Source of the DNA: Rhodocyclaceae bacterium
Lineage (GTDB): Bacteria; Pseudomonadota; Gammaproteobacteria; Burkholderiales; Rhodocyclaceae
Assembly (NCBI GenBank): GCA_018261935.1
Contig: JAGTRP010000004.1
Coordinates: forward strand, 62,001 to 126,000
DNA length: 64,000 nt
Reading direction: 5' to 3'
Shown here: positions 54,759-63,132 of the stretch, in pieces
How the letters are laid out: every line of letters begins with the position of its first letter
How positions within the stretch are numbered: the first letter of the stretch is position 1
Notes under the pieces: generated by a model
Database searches by the model: none
Told to the model about the DNA's origin: nothing
The model's input: the letters and a program-made list of their open reading frames with translations, nothing else
Position numbers and translations under genes: made by a program

Positions 54759-56137
54759 GACTTGAGCCCTCCTTGGTGATGGCTTTCCTCAGCTGATTCG
54801 ATCGGTCCGAAATAGGCTAACCAGGCCCACTCCAGCATTTCCTGCGATAGCTCGGGCAGAAGCCCCTCGTAAAGCGACCGGTCCCGGACCTTGCTCACCA
54901 GGTCGTAGGGATAGCAGGCGTAAAGGGGACGCCCCGAGCGGTTGTGCAGATCACCCAGCAGGTAGTTGAAAGCGTCTTCGGAATAGGCAACGCCGAGGCG
55001 GGAGCAGGCCTGCTGGAAGAGATCCCGGTACTTCCCCGGTGTCGTCGCACCGACGTAGATCTTGTAGCCGAGCCGGCGCAGGAAGGCGTCGTCGGCCAGC
55101 TCTTCGGGCGCCAGGTTGGTGGAAAACACCTGGGCGACATCGAAGGGGACACGGAACTTCTTGCCGTTGTGCAAGGCGAGGTAATCCACCCGCCGGTCCA
55201 TGGGAATGATCCAGCGATTGAGAAGATCCTTGGCGGCAACGCGCTGCCGCCCCAGGTCATCGACAATGAACAGGCCGTTGTTGGCCTTGACCTGGGGCGG
55301 AGCCGAATAGAAGCGGCTCAGGGGATCGAATTCCAGGTCGAGCATGGACAGGGTCAGTTCGCCGCCGGTGATGATGACCGGCCGCGCGCACTTCACCCAG
55401 CGCTCGTCGTAGGTGTGGCGGCGATCCAGGCTCCTGACGTCGTCGGCCGGCGTGTCGATGGGCTTATGCACCAGCGGATCGAAAACCTGGATGACTTCGG
55501 AATCCACCGCAAAGGCATAGGGCACCCACACGGCTCCCTGCATGGCCTGGGCCATGCGCTCCGCCACATAGGTCTTGCCGCTGCCGCTGGGGCCGTAGAT
55601 GAAAATGGAGCGAGCCGAATTGAGGGCCGGCCCTACCCTGTCCACCAGGCCGTCGGCCAGAATGACCCCGCTGAAGGCCTGCTGCATCGCCTCCCGCCCG
55701 ATGTGCTGGTTGGATACGCTCTGCCGCTCGACCTGGGCGGTATAAGCATCCAGGGTCACCGGGCAGGGACCGGCATACTGGTTCTTCTGGAAGGCATCCA
55801 TGGCCCGGGCGCGCCCCAGGTCGGTGAGGATATAGGCAATGTCCGCCTCGGCGACGCTGTGCCCCTGCAACTCGCACAGGCGTTCCGTCCGCATGAAGGC
55901 AATCAGGGGCTCGATCACCGCCAGGGGCAGCTTGATCCTCTCCTTGATGTCCCAGAGACGGAGCTGCCCGCCCTGGAAGAATATCTTCAGCATCAGTTCC
56001 ACCAGAAATGGGAACGACAGCCCGGTCGCCTCGACATCGCGCAACGCTGCCGGGCGCGCCACGTGCATGGCGTGCTCCTTCTCCATCAAGTGGACCACCT
56101 TGCGATCGCTGGTGGATTCGAGGCCAAGCCGATTCAT
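54755..56137 (-). CDS. AAA-type ATPase in the tad locus, function unclear
   Basis: 460 residues. An N-terminal helical/winged-helix-like region (about 30-165, LRLWDIKERIKLPLAVIEPLI) precedes an AAA ATPase: Walker A IYGPSGSGKT with Lys188, Walker B GLFIVDDLGRQ, and a possible sensor region FSTNLAPEE. It sits between cpaB and the prepilin peptidase, overlapping cpaB by 4 bp. Such proteins accompany tad loci in some betaproteobacteria and deltaproteobacteria, but are not part of the canonical Tad machinery. It might regulate or remodel pilus assembly; this is inference. ATG at 56137 follows GGAAGGGAG. Confidence 0.8.
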   Translation of the reverse strand: MNRLGLESTSDRKVVHLMEKEHAMHVARPAALRDVEATGLSFPFLVELMLKIFFQGGQLRLWDIKERIKLPLAVIEPLIAFMRTERLCELQGHSVAEADIAYILTDLGRARAMDAFQKNQYAGPCPVTLDAYTAQVERQSVSNQHIGREAMQQAFSGVILADGLVDRVGPALNSARSIFIYGPSGSGKTYVAERMAQAMQGAVWVPYAFAVDSEVIQVFDPLVHKPIDTPADDVRSLDRRHTYDERWVKCARPVIITGGELTLSMLDLEFDPLSRFYSAPPQVKANNGLFIVDDLGRQRVAAKDLLNRWIIPMDRRVDYLALHNGKKFRVPFDVAQVFSTNLAPEELADDAFLRRLGYKIYVGATTPGKYRDLFQQACSRLGVAYSEDAFNYLLGDLHNRSGRPLYACYPYDLVSKVRDRSLYEGLLPELSQEMLEWAWLAYFGPIESAEESHHQGGLKS

Positions 56138-56162
56138 GCGAACTCCCTTCCTTGATACGGAC

Positions 56163-56798
56163 CTAAAATAGTTGCGCCCCGGACAGCACCCAGAACACGC
56201 CGCTCAGCGTGCCAAGGGCCACCGCCACGGCATAGGGCGCCTTGCCCACCGATTCCAGGGGCGGCTCCACCGCCGGCATGCCCGGCAGGTTGAGCTTGAC
56301 GAGGGTGACCTGCACCATGTAGCCGAGATTCTTGAAGAGCCGGCCGGCCACGCCATGGGCTATCGCCACGCCGACGGAAACCAGCCCCCCGGCCAGAAAG
56401 GTGCAGAGAAGTACAGGGACGATATCGGAGGGCCCCAAAATCGCGCCGACGGCGGCCATGAGCTTGACGTCGCCGGCCCCCATGACCCGGAGGATGTAGA
56501 GGGGCAGCATGGCGCCGCCGCCGATGGCCAGCCCCTGCAGGGCGCTCCAGGGGCCGAGGGCGCCGGGCCAGGGCGCCAGGAAGCCGTTGCCTTCCGGCAG
56601 GGCGGTATGCAAAACGAGACCGACCAGCATGCCGGCCGCCACGAGTTTGTTGGGAATGCGCTGCTCGAGCAGATCCGAGCGCACGGCGACGATCAGCATG
56701 ACGGCAAGTGGGACGAGTCCCGCCAACACCACCATGGCGTCCATGCTGAACCCCGAGCGTACGGGCAAAGGCCAGGCCATGATTTCTTCTGCTCCCAT
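56163..56798 (-). CDS. cpaA: Prepilin peptidase TadV/CpaA
   Basis: 211-residue membrane aspartic protease that cleaves Flp pilin leaders. The two active-site acids are Asp42 (RSDLLEQRIPNKL) and Asp111 (GAGDVKL), both intact. About six hydrophobic helices. The ATG at 56798 overlaps the last base of the flp1 stop (TGATG), suggesting coupling; ATGs at 56780 and 56744 are other possible starts. No N-terminal methylase domain, as usual for the Tad type. Confidence 0.92.
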   Translation of the reverse strand: MGAEEIMAWPLPVRSGFSMDAMVVLAGLVPLAVMLIVAVRSDLLEQRIPNKLVAAGMLVGLVLHTALPEGNGFLAPWPGALGPWSALQGLAIGGGAMLPLYILRVMGAGDVKLMAAVGAILGPSDIVPVLLCTFLAGGLVSVGVAIAHGVAGRLFKNLGYMVQVTLVKLNLPGMPAVEPPLESVGKAPYAVAVALGTLSGVFWVLSGAQLF

Positions 56799-56992
56799 CA
56801 CATGAATACGCCGATAGCGTCGACCGCCCTGGCGAACAGGACCTGCAGATTCAGGCCCATGCCGGAGAGGACAACGACAATGACAGCAGCGATGAGGGCG
56901 GCAAGAACGCTCCATTCCACGGCGGCAGCGCCCCGCTCATCGCGCAGGGCGTTCTTCACCAGGAGCCTTAATCCGAGGCAAAACCGGTCCAT
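56798..56992 (-). CDS. flp: Flp family type IVb pilin, divergent copy
   Basis: 64 residues. Leader ending LRDERG, then AAAVEWSVLAALIAAVIVVVLSGMG: cleavage after Gly21 gives a mature pilin of 43 residues with Glu at +5, but Trp instead of the usual Tyr at +6. A single hydrophobic helix covers about 25-45. It may be a minor pilin or a variant subunit. It lies 94 bp after the other flp gene and directly before the peptidase gene. Confidence 0.88.
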   Translation of the reverse strand: MDRFCLGLRLLVKNALRDERGAAAVEWSVLAALIAAVIVVVLSGMGLNLQVLFARAVDAIGVFM

Positions 56993-57086
56993 CCCGTTCT
57001 CCCTTCCACGCTATCCCCGCTGCCCAATAGAAGACTTCATCGAGATGACCTGCCCCCCGGCTGGGAGGCAGGTCCCCAACCGCCGC

Positions 57087-57272
57087 TTAGGCGCCGGCGT
57101 TGGCCAGGGAGGTATTCACCTTCGAAAAGGCGTTGTTAACCTTGCCGCCGACCGACGCGATAACCGCTACGCAGACCGCGATAATCAGCGCCACCAGGAC
57201 GCCGTATTCGACGGCGGAAGCGCCTTCCTCGTCATTCAGGAACATTTTCACTTGGGACATAATTTTGTTCAT
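57087..57272 (-). CDS. flp: Flp family type IVb pilin, probable major subunit
   Basis: 61 residues from the ATG at 57272, which lies 6 bases after AAGGAG; an earlier ATG at 57278 directly abuts the ribosome site. Leader MNKIMSQVKMFLNDEEG, cleavage after Gly17, mature ASAVEYGVLVALIIAVCVAVIASVGG with Glu at +5 and Tyr at +6, the canonical Flp signature. First gene of the tad operon, preceded by a long non-coding region, and thus the most likely major pilin. Confidence 0.92.
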   Translation of the reverse strand: MNKIMSQVKMFLNDEEGASAVEYGVLVALIIAVCVAVIASVGGKVNNAFSKVNTSLANAGA

Positions 57273-57713
57273 GGTCATCTCCTTCGATTAATAACAACCC
57301 AAACGGGTCAGCACTGGAAAAAACACTCCCTGATTCCTTTTTTCGAGCCGATCGCCTTTGGCGGCTCTCGACCCCTGTCCGGCTTATCCTTCCGGTATCT
57401 GGCCAACAACAACCGTGAAACCGATCGATGGATCTTTTTTCGCTTTTGTTGTTGACGTATTTATACGCCGCCCACGCTTTTGGAATAATCAGTCGACATA
57501 CCCAATACCCGGTGGATAAACACCCCATAAGCATTGAAATATAAAAATGCACTCCGCATTGAATAACGCCCGGTATTCATAGGAAATAAACCGCAGCGCG
57601 GTGCTGCGCAAAAACCGCCGATGAAATGAGAGATTTCCGCACCCGCTTTATTTCGCCGCCCTCGCCAATTTTTAATTGACATGTCATTTCTCCGAAAAAT
57701 GCAATACCAAGCG
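57273..57713. other. Non-coding region upstream of the tad operon
   Basis: About 440 bp with no supportable gene and visibly more A/T than its surroundings. It separates the flp start from the end of the glycan gene cluster, so it should hold the tad promoter and the 3' end of the glycan transcript. Visible: a 10-bp palindrome TGACATGTCA at 57677-57686, a stem CGCAGC/GCTGCG at 57592-57608 (followed on the minus strand by GTTTATTT, a possible terminator for the glycan operon), and a weak imperfect stem near 57343-57371. I find no convincing sigma70 or sigma54 promoter. Confidence 0.5.
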
Positions 57714-59201
57714 TTATCTGGAACCCGACCGCACATGCACCACGGCCGTGTCGTCGGCATATAGCCGACGCCAGCCGGGCAGGCGGTCGAGGAGGGCGAT
57801 CGCCGGCACTTCGGGGGCCAGCAGCGTCCAGCCGATGTGGTGGCTTTCCAGCAGCTGCGGCAGGCTGTCGCTCGCCTCCAGCCGCAGGGCCCGGCCGTAG
57901 GCGGCCAGGAAGGGATCGCCGTACATGTCGGCGCGGCCATCGATGTAGGGCGGGATGCCGGCAAAGATGAGATAACCGCCGAAATGGTAGGAATTGAGCA
58001 CCGGCCCTTCCGGCCTGGCCGCCTGGGCGGCCCGCACGGCGGCTTCCGGGGTGATGGCCCTGGCCGGTTTCAGCGCCCCCGACGAGCCCAGGAAGACGGC
58101 GCAGCCGGCCAGGAGTGTCGCAGTCAGGACCACTGCCGGCAGGCGGGCCGGGGCTGCCAGGGCAAGAAACCACCGATCCAACGCCGCTGTCTGGTCCGGG
58201 CCGGCCGCGCTGCGCCACTGGGTGCCCACCGGCACCGCCAGGGCCAGGGGTGCAACGAGGCCCAGGATTTCGACATGGCGGGCATGGGCCAGGGCGAGAT
58301 GCAGCAGCCCGAGGAGGAGCAAGATGCGCATCGGCGGCAGGCGCAGGCCGCGGATGAGGACGGCCAGGGCGCCGGCCATGAGGCCGAGTTCCAGAGGCTG
58401 GAAGTCATGGAAATCCGGGGAGCGCCATTCGCCGATGACCCGCATGGCGTAATCCATGCCGTGGAGCTTGGCCGTGAAAGCCAGTCCCGCCGGCCCCTGG
58501 GGCGTCACCATGGCGGCCAGGAGCGCCAGGAGAACGAAACGCCCCCAGGCCATGGCGGTTTGCCGGCGCCCAGCCTTGGGGGAAGCCAGCAGCGCTTCCA
58601 CGGCGAAGAAGCCGGTGAGCCCCAGGCCCAGGGTGAAGCTGCCATGGAGGTTGGCCCAGACCACCATGAGGAGGGCCCAGCGCGCGGCCGGAGCATGGCC
58701 CTGCTCCCGGGCCCGCACCAGGGCGATCCCCCAGGCGGCGATGAGGGGAAGCACCAGGGCGTGGGGCCGGGCGAGCAGGTGGTCATGCACTAGGCAGGCC
58801 GCCAGCAGCATGAAGCAAAGGGCCAGGACCGGCTCCAGGTGCCGCAGCAGATAGCGGCACAACAGGGCCAGGGCGGCCGCGAAGGCGGCGGCGCCGAGGA
58901 CCACCGGGCCGGCCCAGCCGCAGAGCTGGTAGGCTGCCCCCAGGAGCACCTCGGAGAGCCACTCGTGGCTGACCCAGGGGGCTCCGGGCATGCTGTTGGA
59001 GAAGGGGTCGGCGGTGGGAATGGCGAGGTGCTCGAATATCCAGCGGCCGGCAGCGATGTGCCAATAGCTGTCGGCATCGATCAGCAGGGATTGGTTGAGG
59101 GCCAGCAGAAACCCGGCGGCCGCCATCAGCAGGGGCCAGGACAGGCCCCAGGGCGCGAGGGAACGGGGGGCGGCGGTTGCCGGAATGCTGGCGGCGGTCA
59201 C
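57714..59201 (-). CDS. Multi-pass membrane protein, GT-C glycosyltransferase-like
   Basis: 495 residues, GTG start overlapping the stop of the upstream gtrB-like gene (GTGA). About ten hydrophobic helices, and a periplasmic first loop with an acidic DADSYWHIAAGRWI motif that resembles the DxD/ExD loops of GT-C enzymes using polyprenyl-phosphate sugars. A soluble C-terminal periplasmic domain (ARITPEAAVR onward, with FGGYLIFAGIPPYIDGRADMYGD) follows. No exact family assignment. In this cluster it would be the sugar-transferring partner of the GtrB-like protein. Confidence 0.65.
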   Translation of the reverse strand: MTAASIPATAAPRSLAPWGLSWPLLMAAAGFLLALNQSLLIDADSYWHIAAGRWIFEHLAIPTADPFSNSMPGAPWVSHEWLSEVLLGAAYQLCGWAGPVVLGAAAFAAALALLCRYLLRHLEPVLALCFMLLAACLVHDHLLARPHALVLPLIAAWGIALVRAREQGHAPAARWALLMVVWANLHGSFTLGLGLTGFFAVEALLASPKAGRRQTAMAWGRFVLLALLAAMVTPQGPAGLAFTAKLHGMDYAMRVIGEWRSPDFHDFQPLELGLMAGALAVLIRGLRLPPMRILLLLGLLHLALAHARHVEILGLVAPLALAVPVGTQWRSAAGPDQTAALDRWFLALAAPARLPAVVLTATLLAGCAVFLGSSGALKPARAITPEAAVRAAQAARPEGPVLNSYHFGGYLIFAGIPPYIDGRADMYGDPFLAAYGRALRLEASDSLPQLLESHHIGWTLLAPEVPAIALLDRLPGWRRLYADDTAVVHVRSGSR

Positions 59202-60250
59202 TGCGCGACCTTGCGGCGGGCGGGCGTGGCAAGACGGGCCAGGCGGCGGCGCCGCAGGGCGGGCTCGAGGGACTCGACCACCGCCATCCGGCCGGCCTCC
59301 GGCATCCCGGCCGGGCGGGCGGGGGCAAAGTCGCCGACGAGGTAGAGGGGCCGGTCCTTGGTCTCGTCGAACATGCGCCCGAGGTATTCGCCGATGATGC
59401 CGAGGGCCACCAGCTGGGAGCCGCCGAGGAAGAGCACGACGACCAGCAGGGAGGGATAGCCGGGCACCGGATTGCCCTGCAGCAGGGTGTCGGCGACGAT
59501 GAAGATGCCGTACAGGAAGGCGCTGAAGGCCACCAGCAGCCCTAGGTAGGTGGATACCTTGAGGGGCGTGGTGGTGAAGGAGGTGATCCCCTCCAGGGCG
59601 AAATTCCAGAGCTTCCAGTAATTCCACTTGCTGGTGCCGGCATGGCGGGGGTCCCGCCGGTAATCCACCGCCTTCTGCCGGAACCCGACCCAGGCGAAGA
59701 GCCCCTTCATGAAGCGGTGCTCCTCCCGCAGGCGCAGGAGTGCATCCACCACCCGCCGGCTGAGGAGCCGGAAATCCCCGGTGTCCCGAGGGATGCGCAC
59801 CTTGCACAGGCGCTCGGCGACCCGATAGAAGGCGTAGGCGGTGAAACGCTTCAAGGCCGATTCGCCATCCCGGGCGGTGCGCCGGGCATAGACCACGTCG
59901 TAGCCCTGCTGCCAGTGGTGGACGAAGTCGGAAATCAGCTCCGGGGGGTCCTGTAGGTCGGCATCGATGACCACCACCGCGTCCCCCTGGGCATGGTCGA
60001 GGCCGGCGGTCATGGCCGCCTCCTTGCCGAAATTGCGGGACAGCTGCAGGATGGCCAGCCTCGCATCCCCCTCACGGAGGGCGCGGAGGGCGGCTACGGA
60101 GCCGTCGCTGCTGCCGTCATCCACGTAGATGATCTCGCTGGCCAGGGGCAGGCCGGCAAGGACGGCCGCCAGGCGACGGTGGAATTCCGGCAGCACGGCC
60201 TCCTCGTTGAAGACCGGCACGATGACTGAAAGCAGGAGAGACGTGCTCAT
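59198..60250 (-). CDS. GtrB-like polyprenyl-phosphate glycosyltransferase
   Basis: 350 residues. Family 2 (GT-A) glycosyltransferase domain: LLLSVIVPVFNEE, IIYVDDGSSDGS, and VVIDADLQDPPE (metal-binding DxD region near residue 95), then FRLLSRRVV, with two C-terminal TM helices (about 230-290). The pattern is that of DPMS/GtrB/ArnC enzymes that attach a sugar to undecaprenyl phosphate on the cytoplasmic side. ATG overlaps the methyltransferase stop (ATGA); the GT-C-like gene overlaps its end. Confidence 0.88.
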   Translation of the reverse strand: MSTSLLLSVIVPVFNEEAVLPEFHRRLAAVLAGLPLASEIIYVDDGSSDGSVAALRALREGDARLAILQLSRNFGKEAAMTAGLDHAQGDAVVVIDADLQDPPELISDFVHHWQQGYDVVYARRTARDGESALKRFTAYAFYRVAERLCKVRIPRDTGDFRLLSRRVVDALLRLREEHRFMKGLFAWVGFRQKAVDYRRDPRHAGTSKWNYWKLWNFALEGITSFTTTPLKVSTYLGLLVAFSAFLYGIFIVADTLLQGNPVPGYPSLLVVVLFLGGSQLVALGIIGEYLGRMFDETKDRPLYLVGDFAPARPAGMPEAGRMAVVESLEPALRRRRLARLATPARRKVAQ

Positions 60251-60987
60251 GCCCAACCTCCATTGTCGGGTTTGAGGACGGCGATCACGGAAGTCCCGAA
60301 GGGCAGGAACGTCCTCGCCACCAGGGGGGCCTCCGCCGCGAAGATGGCATGGAGAACCCGGTTCAGCCACTCCGGAGGCAGCGCCGGGGCGTGGGCCACT
60401 TCCCGGCCCAGCAGCCGGTCGGCAAGGCGGCCGGCGGCGATCAGGGGGAAAAGCAGGGTGTTGAAGTAGCCCAGGCGCTCCACCTTCAGGCCGGCGGCCT
60501 CGGCGACGCGCCGCAGGCTGCCGGCGCTGTAGCGGCGGAAATGGTGGTGGGCCACGTCGTGGGGGCCGAACAGCCACGGGTAGGCCGGCACCGTCGCCAC
60601 CAGCCGGCCGGAAGGCCGCAGCAGCCGGGCCGCCGCGGCCAGGCCGCGGCCATCGTCCGCCACGTGTTCGAGGACGTCGAACAGGCAGACCAGATCGAAG
60701 ATCCCCTCCGGCAAAGGCAGGACCTCCCCCAGCCTGCCGGGGAGGACCTCGACCCCCGCCTGCCGGGCGATGGCCAGGGCATAGGGTTCCGCTTCCAGGG
60801 CCCTGACCTGCCCGAACCGGCTCAGCATGGCCAGGTTGTCGCCGGTGCCGCAGCCGATTTCGACAATGCGGGCCAGGCGCGGCAGATCCAGGCGGGCAAT
60901 GAGGGCCGCGAGAATTTCGCGGCGAGCGGCGAACCACCAGTGGCTCCGGGCCACCTGGGCCATTTCGTCAAACAGGTAAAGCTCCAT
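60247..60987 (-). CDS. Class I SAM-dependent methyltransferase (glycan cluster)
   Basis: 246 residues with SAM motif I IVEIGCGTGDNLAML near residue 50, acidic LFDVLEHVADD, and a LRPSGRLVATVPAYPWLFG motif typical of the UbiE/Methyltransf_11 superfamily. The HHHFRRYSAGSL segment is common in methyltransferases of lipid or glycan clusters. ATG at 60987 is preceded by GGGGAGCAG. Coupled to the gtrB-like gene by ATGA. Acceptor unknown; it may methylate the sugar or the lipid carrier product. Confidence 0.83.
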   Translation of the reverse strand: MELYLFDEMAQVARSHWWFAARREILAALIARLDLPRLARIVEIGCGTGDNLAMLSRFGQVRALEAEPYALAIARQAGVEVLPGRLGEVLPLPEGIFDLVCLFDVLEHVADDGRGLAAAARLLRPSGRLVATVPAYPWLFGPHDVAHHHFRRYSAGSLRRVAEAAGLKVERLGYFNTLLFPLIAAGRLADRLLGREVAHAPALPPEWLNRVLHAIFAAEAPLVARTFLPFGTSVIAVLKPDNGGWA

Positions 60988-61210
60988 CGAACTGCTCCCC
61001 GTCAACCCAAATGCTTAGTCAGTCGGCAAGCTGCGAATTGCCAGCGGAATCACGCCATCCAGATCGGCATAGCGATATGGCATTTATAGCGGAACGGCAT
61101 AACCAAACTAATCCGCACAGGCCTGCAATCGGGGATAGGGAGAGGCCCCAAGGGGGACCGGGCTCTTCACAGGGGCAAGGTCTTGAACACCCGCTCCGGG
61201 ATGGAGGCAA

Positions 61211-62830
61211 TCACCGCTTGTCCGGGAAGCCCGAGGCGGCGTCCGGAACATCCCATGCGACGCGCAACCGGGAAAGCTTGGCGAGGACTTGCGCCCGCAC
61301 CGCCGGCGATGGGGCTGCACCGCCACGACCGAACACGAGCCACGGGTCCTGCCAGAGGACGATTCCGTACTCCCCTTCCCGCACCAGCTTCTCCACCAGG
61401 TCGAGGTAGGAGCCCGGCGACATCTGGAGGTGATGGGCCAGGGTCGCGATGGCATCGGGCCGATCGGGATGCAGCTTGCTGACGGGGCTATCGAGCCGGA
61501 GCACCAGGGCGTCCGCCCTGTCCAGCAACGCTGGAAACAGGCTGACTTGCCGATGCTGGGAAAAATGCGCTCCGACATTGCTCTGCACCGATAGCGCGCC
61601 GCCTGGGGGCAGCGCTTTCCGGACCGCCACCACGCCGTCGTCGGGACTCGGCAGGGCATGGACCGGCGACCAGGCATTGGCGGCCCCCGGCAGTGGCAAG
61701 GGCGCCAGGATATAGCCCAAAAGGAGGCCGATCGCAGCCGTGATCCCAGCCAATTCGACCCGGCCGAAACGGCGCTGCCAGCGGCACATCCGTTCGACGC
61801 CATGGACGCCGGCAATGGCCAGGACGGGCATCAGGTTGACGCTGTGATAGGCCATCCAGCCCCGGGGCATGCCGTTGGCCGAGAGCAGATTGGCGGCAAG
61901 GTCCGCCATTCCCGGCAATACCAGGGCGGGCGCCGCCAGGGGAGCGCCCAGGAAGGGAAGCACGAGGAGCAGGATGTAGGCTGCCCCGCGGTTTTCCAGG
62001 AGCACCGTTTTCGCCACCCAGCCGGGTTGGGTCACCGCCGTCCGGATCATCTCGCCGAACGAGTGCCCGAGCCAGGTGTAACGGCTCAACTGGCCCAGGC
62101 CGTCACTGAACATTGGGTGGGCACCGGATGGAGAGAGCCGGGGCATAACCACGCCCAGCACGAGCAGGCTGTAGGCGATGCCGAGGGCACCGAGCGCGAC
62201 GGGGAGGCGCCAGCTGCCGTGGCGCAATCCCCACAGCGCCCCAAATCCCGCCACCGTCAGCCCCAGGTGCTCCTGCACGGTCAGCAGGAGCAGGCATGAA
62301 CCGACGAGGAGTCGGGCATCTTTCCGGTCCACCGCGAGAAATCCCAGGGCCATGAGCGGCACGGCCAGGGAGATGGGATGGAAATCCCAGGCCGCGGCGT
62401 TCAGGACGAAGGGACTCGCCAGGTAGGCAGTTGCCCAGAGGAATCCGGCCAGTTGGGATCCCGACACGCGCCGTGCAAGAACGAAGATGGGCCACGCCGC
62501 CAGCGACAACGCCAGGGCCTGGGCCAGGATGAACCACTCGGCCCGGGGCGCGAGGGAATAGAGCGGGACGAACAGGAGCAGCACCGGATTGAAGTGCACC
62601 CCCAGCCAGTTGATGGCCGCGCTGGGCATGACGCTGGTGTTGAGGAAGGGCTGGCCGTCCAGGAAGCCCCACACGGCCTGGTCGAAGACGCCGAGATCCA
62701 ACAGGGCGGTCATGAACCCCCAATGGCGCGCCAGCCCCATCGACAACAGGAGGGCAAAATGAGCCGCGATCACGGCGGCGATCCGCAGGCGCCAATCGGA
62801 CGGGCTGTTCGGCACCACACCGGCTTCCAT
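61211..62830 (-). CDS. DUF2079 family integral membrane protein
   Basis: 539 residues with about eleven hydrophobic segments. It begins RLRIAAVIAAHFALLLSMGL and carries the DUF2079-type stretch LLDLGVFDQAVWGFLDGQPFLNTSV, then GVHFNPVLLLFVPLY. DUF2079 proteins are GT-C-like membrane proteins of unknown activity, often in cell-envelope glycan loci. The ATG at 62830 follows GAGGAGG. The 62.9-kb hairpin repeat ends 24 bp upstream of this start. A 223-bp gap to the methyltransferase gene holds no evident feature. Confidence 0.82.
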   Translation of the reverse strand: MEAGVVPNSPSDWRLRIAAVIAAHFALLLSMGLARHWGFMTALLDLGVFDQAVWGFLDGQPFLNTSVMPSAAINWLGVHFNPVLLLFVPLYSLAPRAEWFILAQALALSLAAWPIFVLARRVSGSQLAGFLWATAYLASPFVLNAAAWDFHPISLAVPLMALGFLAVDRKDARLLVGSCLLLLTVQEHLGLTVAGFGALWGLRHGSWRLPVALGALGIAYSLLVLGVVMPRLSPSGAHPMFSDGLGQLSRYTWLGHSFGEMIRTAVTQPGWVAKTVLLENRGAAYILLLVLPFLGAPLAAPALVLPGMADLAANLLSANGMPRGWMAYHSVNLMPVLAIAGVHGVERMCRWQRRFGRVELAGITAAIGLLLGYILAPLPLPGAANAWSPVHALPSPDDGVVAVRKALPPGGALSVQSNVGAHFSQHRQVSLFPALLDRADALVLRLDSPVSKLHPDRPDAIATLAHHLQMSPGSYLDLVEKLVREGEYGIVLWQDPWLVFGRGGAAPSPAVRAQVLAKLSRLRVAWDVPDAASGFPDKR

Positions 62831-62854
62831 GGCCGACCTCCTCGACGGTTTTCA

Positions 62855-62966
62855 GAAAGTAACCGTTTGTGGGCATCGGGCAGGGCATTCGCTCCACTGG
62901 GCTGCGGAACTCGCCGCTCAGCGGCTCGGACAGTCCTCGCCCGGTTCCTCGACCGCCCTGCCCTTC
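62855..62966 (-). repeat. Dispersed hairpin element, copy B
   Basis: About 112 bp, matching 35673-35783 with one single-base indel near its 3' end. Same outer helix (GGGC...GCCC; GGACT...AGTTCC), and an apical hairpin GCCGC-TGA-GCGGC (62925-62913) where copy A has GGCCC-GTA-GGGCC. It lies in the leader of the DUF2079 gene in the same orientation as copy A relative to livF2. The rest of the 62831-63132 gap shows nothing else I can support. Confidence 0.75.
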
Positions 62967-63132
62967 GGAAATCGCCTGCACCTCGTATTACTGGTCCGTT
63001 TATACGTCATCGGCATGGGGCTTCAAATGCGGCGATCCGGGTAAAGCCTCGTAGGCCATTACCCCATAGGCATGGCCATGGCGGGGTGATAGCTTGCGGA
63101 CATCCGCCCTCCGGGGCTTTCATCCGCACACC

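Noticed and set aside
57343-57371. Imperfect hairpin near the flp start as terminator
   Set aside because: The T-run is on the wrong side of the stem for either transcript; stem has a 4-base asymmetry.
57232-57552. 106-codon frame in the tad upstream region
   Set aside because: Overlaps the flp start, has no ribosome site and no recognisable features; treated as non-coding.
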